This document shows, piece by piece, positions 7,701 through 11,658 of a stretch of DNA of 11,658 nt. Both the position numbers and the translations under genes were made by a program. The DNA lies in contig CAMCTH010000086.1 in NCBI GenBank assembly GCA_945877965.1, forward strand, positions 1 through 11,658. The letters run 5' to 3'. The stretch is from Planctomicrobium piriforme. GTDB taxonomy: Bacteria > Planctomycetota > Planctomycetia > Pirellulales > PNKZ01. The notes beneath the pieces are model-generated. The model did no database searches, was not told the DNA's origin, and was given only the letters and a program-made list of their open reading frames with translations. Each line of letters opens with the position of its first letter. The first letter of the stretch is position 1.

Positions 7701-8073
7701 AACCTTGAACCAACTTCTTCAGCAGCCGCATGCGGTCGCCGTAGATATCGTCGCGAACGACCAGCTCGGCAGGTGGGGTTTCCCAGGCGGGGAACTTTTC
7801 CGAACGACGCTGCGTGAAGAGGGCCAGCTCGTCGCAGAACTCATCGATGTCGGCCGGATGCGGCACGACGATGAGCAGCGACCCGACGGCATGTTCGGCC
7901 AGCGCCGCCGCCGCCAGCGCGCAGCTCGACCCGCGGACTCCGTCGAGCGTGGCGGCTCGCCCCGCCTTGAGGGAGGCGGCCACGTCGTCGAACCCCGGTT
8001 CCTGCGCCAGCCGCAATGCCAGCGCGCGTAACCGTTCGAGTGCCTGAGCAGGCACGTCGGTCGCAACATTCAT
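4780..8073 (-). CDS. mfd: Transcription-repair coupling factor (Mfd)
   Basis: DNA translocase that removes RNA polymerase stalled at lesions and recruits UvrA to start nucleotide excision repair. The 1097-residue protein has the full architecture. A UvrB-homology module lies at about 1-380, including LPGEFSLRGGILDLFAP at 201-217. The CarD-like RNA polymerase interaction domain begins at REGDYVVHLMHGIAKYRG (441-458). The RecG-like helicase has Walker A GDVGYGKTE (591-599, K597), DEEQ (692-695), TLTATPIPRTL (717-726) and motif VI QLRGRVGR (861-868). The C-terminal TRCF domain includes LDLPGEAYLPRRYVADMRHKIDLYRRL, about 962-988. Residues 122-147 are a foreign-looking insert made by an in-frame palindromic repeat, between the conserved YGDRMRLLKKL helix and the LIVASIQSLLQPVPP strand. 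It is first in the mfd-isomerase-CYTH run and divergent from nrdR. No Shine-Dalgarno site is visible; the -10-like box is close enough for a leaderless mRNA. Confidence 0.97.
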   Translation of the reverse strand: MNVATDVPAQALERLRALALRLAQEPGFDDVAASLKAGRAATLDGVRGSSCALAAAALAEHAVGSLLIVVPHPADIDEFCDELALFTQRRSEKFPAWETPPAELVVRDDIYGDRMRLLKKLVQGSAFGVQGSKEKSANPEPRTPNPELIVASIQSLLQPVPPAELLAKRTLRLANGESHDPELLVKRLLGQGFEHVGAVQLPGEFSLRGGILDLFAPDWFDPVRIEFFGDAIESIRRFDLATQRSLAPLEAVEVTGMHPREARGDTLASYLPANTWVLLVEPGEVEEEGRHYLTRLESTEGLHTVSDTLRRLYQFPSVTASAISTTSLETTCRLKVESVERFSGDIGKVRGELETVGEGQELYIICQTEAEAQRLAEIFAGTKPALAGKLLFPIGYLRSGFRLTQEKIALISGNELFHREEVRRPSRRRLGRTIDSFLELREGDYVVHLMHGIAKYRGMKLLEKDERAEEHLELEFDGGTKVYVPASKIDLVQKYVGGAKAKPTLAKLGSASWTKKKASVQSALIDMASDMLDLQAARAIRPGIVFPEDTEWQREFDAAFPYTPTPDQETAIKAFKEDMRLPRPMDRLICGDVGYGKTEVAMRAAFKAVDSGYQVAVLVPTTVLADQHGRTFRKRMAEFPFTIEVLSRFCTGKEERQILKSMADGSLDIVIGTHRVAQTDVQFQNLGLVIIDEEQRFGVDVKEKLKALRTVVDVMTLTATPIPRTLHMSLLGLRDISNLETPPADRLAVETRVTRFSPDVFRHAALRELNRGGQMFFVHNRIKDIHLIKNQLESIVPELKICVGHGQMPEGELEEVMLDFIAHKYDMLLATTIIESGLDIPNANTIFIDEADHYGLADLHQLRGRVGRYKHRAYCYLLLDPNKPLTSTAAKRLAAIEEFSDMGAGFAIAMRDLEIRGAGNILGTEQSGHIATIGYELYCELLEKTVRQLQNLPPKEHVEVNLDLPGEAYLPRRYVADMRHKIDLYRRLSRVGTMTELNELAAEMVDRFGPRPDPVERLLERMEIRVLAHAWGVESVHLEEGFVVLGYDDKTKIERLSRLKPGKIRIADGRSAFAPLPRTVVGGGALIEFIKALLRAP
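7632..7710. repeat. Palindromic repeat inserted in frame inside mfd
   Basis: Two 31-bp arms (7632-7662 and 7680-7710) are inverted copies with 27 of 31 positions matching, around a 17-nt loop. Each arm is itself built from short GTTCAGGG/GTTCGGGG-type units in tandem. The element replaces the loop between Mfd residues about 121 and 148 and keeps the frame open, adding the low-complexity peptide VQGSAFGVQGSK...NPEPRTPNPE. Repeats of GGTTCAGGGTTC type are usually intergenic in bacterial genomes, so a coding location is unusual. Confidence 0.85.
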
Positions 8074-8082
8074 GATGCCGAA

Positions 8083-8110
8083 ATTCTAGTGTTCGCCCAC
8101 AAAGCGACAA
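8083..8110 (-). promoter_or_regulatory. Candidate mfd promoter, possibly leaderless
   Basis: On the minus strand TTGTCG (8105-8110) and TAGAAT (8083-8088) are 16 nt apart. The -10 box matches TATAAT at 5 of 6 positions and ends only 9 nt before the mfd ATG (8073), so transcription would begin within a few bases of the start codon. The lack of a ribosome binding site fits this. Confidence 0.42.
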
Positions 8111-8129
8111 GGCGAACCCGGGGTCGAAG

Positions 8130-8178
8130 CCTTCTCCCCGCCGGGGAGAAGGTGTCCGCGTCGCGGACGGATGAGGGG
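8130..8178. repeat. REP-like double hairpin
   Basis: CCTTCTCCCC (8130-8139) pairs with GGGGAGAAGG (8143-8152) across a 3-nt loop. It is followed at once by GTCCGCG (8154-8160) paired with CGCGGAC (8162-8168), and then GGATGAGGGG (8169-8178). Both stems are perfect. The hairpin-hairpin-GGATGAGGGG layout is that of dispersed intergenic repeats seen in many high-GC bacteria. It lies in the divergent mfd/nrdR gap, upstream of both genes. Confidence 0.7.
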
Positions 8179-8213
8179 CCGGCCCGTTGTAGACCGCCGT
8201 ATGTGCAACAGAC

Positions 8214-8235
8214 GGAACGCCACGGAGGGCGTTCC
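8214..8235. repeat. Short palindrome GGAACGCC-N6-GGCGTTCC
   Basis: Perfect 8-bp arms (8214-8221 and 8228-8235) around ACGGAG, with flanking CCTACA. It is a different family from the neighbouring REP-like hairpins. I recall similar GGAACGCCCTCCGTGGCGTTCC-like motifs as scattered repeats in planctomycete genomes. It overlaps the region where a -35 element for nrdR would sit, so an operator role cannot be excluded. Confidence 0.55.
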
Positions 8236-8254
8236 CTACAATGCTCGACCGCGT

Positions 8255-8260
8255 TATAGT
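8255..8260 (+). promoter_or_regulatory. Candidate -10 box of nrdR (leaderless layout)
   Basis: TATAGT matches the -10 consensus at 5 of 6 positions and ends 7 nt before the nrdR ATG at 8268, the spacing expected of leaderless promoters. No good -35 is seen (TTCCCT near 8233), and no ribosome binding site precedes the ATG. Confidence 0.35.
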
Positions 8261-8267
8261 TCACACC

Positions 8268-8753
8268 ATGATTTGCCCCTTTTGTCGCGTCGACAATGAT
8301 CGCGTCATCGATTCGCGGACCAGTCCCGACGGGCTGGCGATTCGCCGACGGCGCGAATGCCTCGACTGCAAACGCCGCTTCACGACCTACGAACGAGTCG
8401 AAGAGCTGTCGTTGAAGGTGATCAAGAAGGACGGCGGTCGCGTGCCGTTCGATCGCGAGAAGATCAAACGGGGCCTGGAAAAGGCGTGCTGGAAGCGGCC
8501 GATCAGCGGCGACGAAATCGAACGGGTCGTCACGTCGATCGAGAACGACGTCTACGCCAACTTCGAGACGGAAGTACCCACCGATTACCTCGGCGAAGCC
8601 GTCATGCAACGCCTCAAGCTGCTCGACCAGATTGCGTACGTCCGCTTCGCCAGCGTTTATCGCGAGTTCAAAGACGTCCGCGAGTTCGTCGACGAACTCG
8701 AACCGATGATCGACCGCAACGGCCCGAGGCCGGACATCAAGCTACCGAAGTAG
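8268..8753 (+). CDS. nrdR: Transcriptional repressor NrdR
   Basis: Nucleotide-sensing repressor of ribonucleotide reductase genes. The 161-residue protein has the N-terminal zinc ribbon with C3, C6, C31 and C34 (MICPFC ... CLDC), the VIDSR and RRRRECLDCKRRFTTYER segments conserved in the family, then an ATP-cone domain (about 49-139, starting LKVIKKDGGRVPFDREK) that binds ATP or dATP. The family length is about 150-160 residues. An in-frame ATG at 8241 would add nine residues ahead of the zinc ribbon; it is rejected because NrdR proteins begin directly with M-x-CPFC and because the likely -10 box lies downstream of it. No reductase gene or obvious NrdR box is in the window, so it acts on targets elsewhere. 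It is divergent from mfd and convergent with the following lipoprotein gene. Confidence 0.97.
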   Translation: MICPFCRVDNDRVIDSRTSPDGLAIRRRRECLDCKRRFTTYERVEELSLKVIKKDGGRVPFDREKIKRGLEKACWKRPISGDEIERVVTSIENDVYANFETEVPTDYLGEAVMQRLKLLDQIAYVRFASVYREFKDVREFVDELEPMIDRNGPRPDIKLPK

Positions 8754-8772
8754 CTGACCACATCTACTTCAT

Positions 8773-9429
8773 CTACTTCCGCGTCGGTGAGAAGCTTGCG
8801 GCCATCGTCGTCGGTATGGGGATGACCGACTCGGGCTCGCCGGTCGCTTTTTCCAATTCCTTCGGCACGCTGCCGCTCACGATATGTCCGGAGCCCAACA
8901 CACTCCAGGTCTTATGATCCGACCGCGCGAGTTGCGTGCCGCTATTCAGTACCGGCTGTTTCGTGGTCGCATCGTAGGCCACGACCAAAATCTTGGCCGT
9001 GCCGTTCGCACGAGTACGGTCGAAGAACTTCACTTCCGGAATCGCGACCGCCATGCCCGGGACGCTCAGCTTCGGCACCCCGACGAACAGATCATGCCGA
9101 TCCGTCCCGACGCCGCCGCTGCCGACTTCGCAAATCACCTGCGCGTCTTCGGCCTTCTCGACGATCGTGCAATTGTTGCGCAGCAATCGTTGATGCATAG
9201 CGACGATCAAATAATTCTTGTCGACGCAGTCGAGATACTTCTGCTCCAAATAGACCTTCGCGCCGGCGATCGGTCGGAGATCGACCTTATCGAGCGAGCG
9301 ATCGATCGCGCTGGAGACGAGCAACTGCTCGACGCCGGTCCGCGCCGTATCCGACGTTTTCATCGAAGCGCAGCCCGAAAGGACGAGCGAAGCGCCGGTA
9401 ATAGACAAAATCCAAGCGACATGTCGCAT
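8773..9429 (-). CDS. Uncharacterised lipoprotein, DUF6655-like
   Basis: Predicted lipoprotein of 218 residues with no known function. The signal peptide MRHVAWILSITGASLVLSGC ends in a lipobox with C20 as the lipidated residue. The mature part has a KTSDTARTGVEQLLVSSAIDR block (24-44), a VYLEQKYLDCVDKNYLIVAMHQRLL block (59-83), EVGSGGVGTDRHDLFVGVP (101-119) and a predicted beta-strand-rich half with AKILVVAYD (145-153). The TARTxxEQLL and GGVGTDxHDLFVGxP motifs resemble the DUF6655 family, which I know mainly from planctomycetes; this is from memory. The gene could be read from an ATG 58 codons upstream, but only the start at 9429 places a signal peptide at the N-terminus. The tail after about residue 190 (KELEKATGEPESVIPIP) is probably flexible. 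It is convergent with nrdR and divergent from dnaJ, so it is likely monocistronic. Confidence 0.82.
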   Translation of the reverse strand: MRHVAWILSITGASLVLSGCASMKTSDTARTGVEQLLVSSAIDRSLDKVDLRPIAGAKVYLEQKYLDCVDKNYLIVAMHQRLLRNNCTIVEKAEDAQVICEVGSGGVGTDRHDLFVGVPKLSVPGMAVAIPEVKFFDRTRANGTAKILVVAYDATTKQPVLNSGTQLARSDHKTWSVLGSGHIVSGSVPKELEKATGEPESVIPIPTTMAASFSPTRK

Positions 9430-9524
9430 GGTCAGAACTCGCAATGGAATTGAGAAGTGAGCCCGGGCGGGGCGGTTCGTATACCGGAACTCGAAGCTCG
9501 GCCACAAGACCGCTTCGCTGCCGC

Positions 9525-9554
9525 TTGAACCTTGCGGCATCGGCTTCGTACAAT
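9525..9554 (+). promoter_or_regulatory. Promoter of the dnaJ-rnpA-yidD operon
   Basis: TTGAAC (9525-9530) and TACAAT (9549-9554) are separated by 18 nt, matching the housekeeping consensus at 5 of 6 (TTGAC-A) to 4 of 6 and 5 of 6 positions. Transcription would start near 9561, giving a leader of about 48 nt before the dnaJ ATG. No CIRCE inverted repeat or heat-shock-type promoter is evident, so expression may be constitutive. Confidence 0.5.
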
Positions 9555-9608
9555 GCCGGCAGGGAAGTGCTTTCGCTTCGCCGCACCTTTCGGAGTTCGT
9601 CACCGCGC

Positions 9609-10601
9609 ATGGCCGCCGACTACTACCAGACCCTGGGCCTCGAAAAAGGGGCTTCGTCCGCCGACATCCAAAAGGCCTACCGCAAGCTGGCCCGCAAGTT
9701 TCACCCCGACTTGCACCCCGACGACAAAGCGGCCCAGCAGAAGTTCAAAGAAGTGCAGCACGCCTACGACGTGTTGAACGACGACAAAAAGCGCGAGGCC
9801 TACGACCGCTTCGGCCCGGACTTCGAACGGATGGGCGCAGGAGGCCCGGGCTTCGGCGGCGGCCAAGGCCCGTTCCGTCGTTCCCCTGGCGGAGGCGAAG
9901 GCTCGGGCCCCGGCGGGTTCGATTTCTCGCAAATGTTCGGCGGCGGCGGGGGCGCTGGAGCAGGCGGTGCCGGCGGATTCGACTTCAGCGAACTCTTCGG
10001 ACAGTTCGGCGGCGGAGCCGGCGCAGAGGCTCCGGGACGTCGCACCCGCGCTCCGCGCGGACGCGGGACCGACGTCGAAGCCGAGATCAGCATTCCGTTC
10101 AAAACATCGATCCTCGGCGGCGAGACGGCCCTGCAACTGACGCGCGGCAACGGCAAGACCGAAGAACTCGTCGTTAAAATTCCGGTCGGCATCACCGACG
10201 GTCGCAAGATCCGTCTGCGCGGCAAAGGCGAACCGGGGCGCGGCGAGGCCGGCGACTTGCTCGTGACGGTCCGCGTCGAAGCGCATCCTTATTTTCATCG
10301 CCGCGGCGACAATCTGTACGTGAAGCTCCCCGTCTCGCTCGGCGAAGCCGCCGAAGGTGCGAAGGTCGACGTCCCGACGCCGGCCGGCACCGTTTCGCTC
10401 CGCGTTCCGCCGGGAGCCACGAGCGGCACGAAGCTCCGCATCAAAGGGCACGGCGTCGCCCCGGCCGGCAAACCGGCCGGCGACCTTTTCGCCGACGTCC
10501 AGATCGTGCTGCCGCAAAAGTACACGGAAGACGAACTTGAGTTCATTCGCAAGTTCGACGCCAAGCACAAGCTCGATCCGCGCGGCGATCTCCAATGGTA
10601 G
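9609..10601 (+). CDS. DnaJ-family co-chaperone lacking the zinc finger (CbpA-like)
   Basis: Hsp40 co-chaperone that delivers clients to DnaK and stimulates its ATPase. The 330-residue protein starts with a J-domain (about 4-70) containing the essential HPD tripeptide (32-34), followed by a Gly/Phe-rich linker (76-140) and two C-terminal substrate-binding domains (about 153-305) with FKTSILGGE, KIPVGITDGRKIRLRGKGEPG and HPYFHRRGDNLYVKLPVSLGEA. There are no CxxCxGxG repeats, so it is a class B / CbpA-type protein and not classical DnaJ. The linker holds a near-duplicate motif, GGFDFSQMFGG and GGFDFSELFGQ (102-112, 122-132). The frame is open 55 codons upstream, but the J-domain begins at this ATG; a GGAG (9592-9595) lies a rather distant 13 nt away. 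The stop overlaps the rnpA start by 7 nt, implying translational coupling. Confidence 0.94.
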   Translation: MAADYYQTLGLEKGASSADIQKAYRKLARKFHPDLHPDDKAAQQKFKEVQHAYDVLNDDKKREAYDRFGPDFERMGAGGPGFGGGQGPFRRSPGGGEGSGPGGFDFSQMFGGGGGAGAGGAGGFDFSELFGQFGGGAGAEAPGRRTRAPRGRGTDVEAEISIPFKTSILGGETALQLTRGNGKTEELVVKIPVGITDGRKIRLRGKGEPGRGEAGDLLVTVRVEAHPYFHRRGDNLYVKLPVSLGEAAEGAKVDVPTPAGTVSLRVPPGATSGTKLRIKGHGVAPAGKPAGDLFADVQIVLPQKYTEDELEFIRKFDAKHKLDPRGDLQW

Positions 10602-11023
10602 AACCGCAGGACCGCAAGTCGACCGACGATCAGGGTAAACAGAGCGGTCGGCTTCGCTTCGGTCCGCAGCAACGCGTACGGCGCGGCGTCGATTTCGATC
10701 GCGTCTATCAGGCGCGCGTGTCGGCGGCCGACGGCGTGCTCCTCGTCTTCGGTCTCCCCAACGATGGCCCGAAAACGCGGCTCGGCCTCTCTGTGTCGCG
10801 TAAAGTCGGCAACGCCGTCGCCCGCAATCGTTGGAAGCGAATGGTCCGCGAGGCGTTTCGCTTGCAATACGCCTCGCTGCCGTCGCAGCTCGATCTCGTC
10901 GTCATTCCGCGCCGGCGCGAGCCGCCGACGCTCCCCGAAGCCTCCGCATCGTTGGTCCGCCTGTCGGCCGACGTCCAACGACGATTGCAACGTCGCCGTC
11001 CCGCCGCGAACGAGGGTCCGTAA
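10595..11023 (+). CDS. rnpA: Ribonuclease P protein component
   Basis: Small basic protein that binds the catalytic RNA of RNase P and helps it cleave the 5' leader of pre-tRNAs. The 142-residue protein has the family core: an N-terminal LRFGPQQRVRRGVDFDRVYQ segment (about 20-39), a central TRLGLSVSRKVGNAVARNRWKRMVREAFR stretch containing the RNR signature (R77-N78-R79) and following basic helix, and a hydrophobic DLVVIPRR strand (100-107). The N-terminal 17 residues (MVEPQDRKSTDDQGKQS) are hydrophilic and not conserved in the family. The ATG overlaps the last codons of the dnaJ-like gene, and yidD starts 1 nt after the stop. The usual upstream neighbour rpmH is absent here. Confidence 0.95.
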   Translation: MVEPQDRKSTDDQGKQSGRLRFGPQQRVRRGVDFDRVYQARVSAADGVLLVFGLPNDGPKTRLGLSVSRKVGNAVARNRWKRMVREAFRLQYASLPSQLDLVVIPRRREPPTLPEASASLVRLSADVQRRLQRRRPAANEGP

Positions 11024-11024
11024 G

Positions 11025-11267
11025 ATGGCGTCGCGCCTGCTGCACGCGTTGACGTCGCTGCCGGCACAATGCGTCATCTTGCTCGTGCGCGCCTATCAGC
11101 TGTTCATCAGTCCGCTGCTCGGGCGGAACTGTCGCTTCGAGCCGACGTGCAGCCGCTACATGATCGAGTCGGTGCAAAAGTACGGCGTTTTGCGCGGCAC
11201 GGCCAAAGGAATCGCCCGCATCGGCCGCTGTCACCCTTGGCACCGCGGCGGTTACGATCCGCCGTAA
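11025..11267 (+). CDS. yidD: Membrane protein insertion efficiency factor YidD
   Basis: Small membrane-associated protein of 80 residues, usual length for the family, thought to assist YidC/Sec insertion of inner-membrane proteins. The N-terminal amphipathic/hydrophobic helix (about 5-31, ending LVRAYQLFISPLLG) precedes the family signature RNCRFEPTCSRYM (34-46) and the C-terminal GRCHPWHRGGYDPP (67-80), with the conserved cysteines C36, C42 and C69. An open frame runs much further upstream in a different frame from rnpA, but YidD homology starts only here, directly after the rnpA TAA. yidC commonly follows in other bacteria; here the next gene is an unrelated lipoprotein. Confidence 0.95.
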   Translation: MASRLLHALTSLPAQCVILLVRAYQLFISPLLGRNCRFEPTCSRYMIESVQKYGVLRGTAKGIARIGRCHPWHRGGYDPP

Positions 11268-11273
11268 ATCAAG

Positions 11274-11363
11274 GCGGAAGGCGAAGGGTGGAAGGGGGAA
11301 CAGACTCGGCCGCAACCTCGTCGCGCTAATCATTTGTAAATTCTTCCCCTCTCCGCCTTCCGC
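11274..11363. repeat. Purine-rich imperfect inverted repeat downstream of yidD
   Basis: A 21-bp arm starting GCGGAAGGCG (11274-11294) is matched at 18 of 21 positions by the inverse complement of 11343-11363, with a 48-nt spacer. Both arms extend into longer GGAAGG/CCTTCC-rich tracts that match less well. It lies just after the operon end and may slow or end transcription, but there is no T-run of a classical terminator. It is a different sequence family from the other repeats of the window. Confidence 0.6.
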
Positions 11364-11378
11364 CCTCCCCCTTTCCTC

Positions 11379-11408
11379 TTGACCTTGCCGGCAGGACGTC
11401 GCTACTCT
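11379..11408 (+). promoter_or_regulatory. Weak candidate promoter for the terminal lipoprotein gene
   Basis: TTGACC (11379-11384) and TACTCT (11403-11408) are 18 nt apart. The -35 is good (5 of 6), the -10 poor. It would give a leader of about 128 nt. Nothing else is recognised between the inverted repeat and the start codon. Confidence 0.28.
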
Positions 11409-11542
11409 CCGCACCCTTCACGTCCCGGTTCTTTCCTTAACCGAGTTTTCCAGCCGAGCTTACGGCCTCTGCGGGTGCTGCGACGATCGCTCCGATCATC
11501 CGGCAAACAGGCAGCGGCGCAAGTGCGGCGGAGCCGTTTCCT

Positions 11543-11658
11543 ATGAAACACGGACTGGTCGCCTCGGCCGTCGCCGTCATCGCCATCAGCTGCGGATGCA
11601 GTGCGCTTTCGATGCGCTCGCAAAGCCCCGAGGATGAAATCGCCGAATCGGCCGACAA
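11543..11658 (+). CDS. N-terminus of a predicted lipoprotein (cut by window end)
   Basis: The frame starts MKHGLVASAVAVIAISCGCSAL and stays open to the window edge (38 full codons). A lysine-containing N-terminus, a hydrophobic core of about 12 residues and a cysteine-containing lipobox-like end (ISCGCS; C17 or C19) are a lipoprotein signal. GGAG (11530-11533), 9 nt upstream of the ATG, is one of the better ribosome binding sites in the window. The visible mature part is acidic (SPEDEIAESAD). I do not recognise the family from this much sequence. It lies 275 nt after yidD and is probably a separate transcription unit. Confidence 0.68.
   Translation, partial: MKHGLVASAVAVIAISCGCSALSMRSQSPEDEIAESAD

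Noticed and set aside
8070..8609. Minus-strand open frame overlapping nrdR and the mfd/nrdR gap
   Set aside because: Antisense to the zinc ribbon and ATP cone of NrdR, runs through the repeats, and shows no family motif.
8763..8780. Tandem TCTACTTCA/TCTACTTCC near the nrdR stop
   Set aside because: Only two 9-bp units spanning the end of a convergent gene pair; too short to be called a repeat element.
9444..9608. Upstream in-frame extension of the dnaJ-like gene
   Set aside because: It would put 55 Arg/Ser-rich residues before the J-domain and begin upstream of the best promoter; J-domain proteins start right before DYYxxLG.
9600..10595. Minus-strand open frame (331 codons) opposite the dnaJ-like gene
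   Set aside because: Mirror of the J-domain protein; the Gly/Phe linker produces the apparent Ala/Glu-rich protein on the other strand.
11437..11658. Minus-strand open frame at the right edge
   Set aside because: It is antisense to a plus-strand frame with a good ribosome site and a clear lipoprotein signal, and has no recognisable feature itself.
1..11658. CRISPR array, tRNA, rRNA, transposase or phage genes
   Set aside because: No regularly spaced direct repeats, tRNA-like cloverleaf or T-loop consensus, or recombinase/transposase motifs were seen on either strand by eye; a dedicated scan was not possible.

Overview
The window is about 11.7 kb of high-GC bacterial chromosome carrying mostly housekeeping genes. 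Several clues suggest a planctomycete, probably Pirellulales-like. These are an uncharacterised lipoprotein that resembles a family I associate with planctomycetes (DUF6655), several different palindromic repeats scattered through the gaps, a large Pro/Ala-rich secreted foldase, weak or absent Shine-Dalgarno sites, and an rnpA-yidD pair without rpmH. The phylum is an inference from gene content; there is no rRNA marker here.

Left edge (1-1108, + strand): a class I/II PLP aminotransferase whose 5' end is cut by the window and whose reading frame is broken by an amber codon (38-40), exactly where the family has a conserved tyrosine. A large branched palindrome (1119-1264) fills the gap to the convergent citrate synthase gene.

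Minus-strand block (1305-8073), in order of transcription: mfd (transcription-repair coupling factor), a membrane-anchored or secreted SurA/PpiC-type peptidyl-prolyl isomerase, a CYTH-domain triphosphate-binding protein, then gltA (type II citrate synthase). The first three are closely spaced (48 and 12 nt gaps) and probably co-transcribed. gltA has a 139-nt leader region with its own plausible promoter. Mfd carries an in-frame palindromic DNA insertion that adds about 26 residues to its N-terminal module.

mfd diverges from nrdR (8268-8753, +) across a 194-nt gap holding two repeat types and two -10-like boxes so close to the start codons that both mRNAs may be leaderless. nrdR converges on a minus-strand lipoprotein gene (8773-9429).

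Right part (+ strand): a good promoter (9525-9554) drives dnaJ/cbpA-like, rnpA and yidD. The first two overlap by 7 nt and the last two are 1 nt apart, so this looks like a single operon joining a co-chaperone, RNase P protein and a membrane-insertion factor. Another inverted repeat follows, and the window ends inside the start of a second small lipoprotein gene.

I found no CRISPR array, tRNA, rRNA, insertion sequence or prophage gene. I see no convincing new multi-gene system. The most unusual items are the palindrome-derived peptide inside Mfd, the broken aminotransferase, the leaderless divergent promoter pair, and the dnaJ-rnpA-yidD arrangement.
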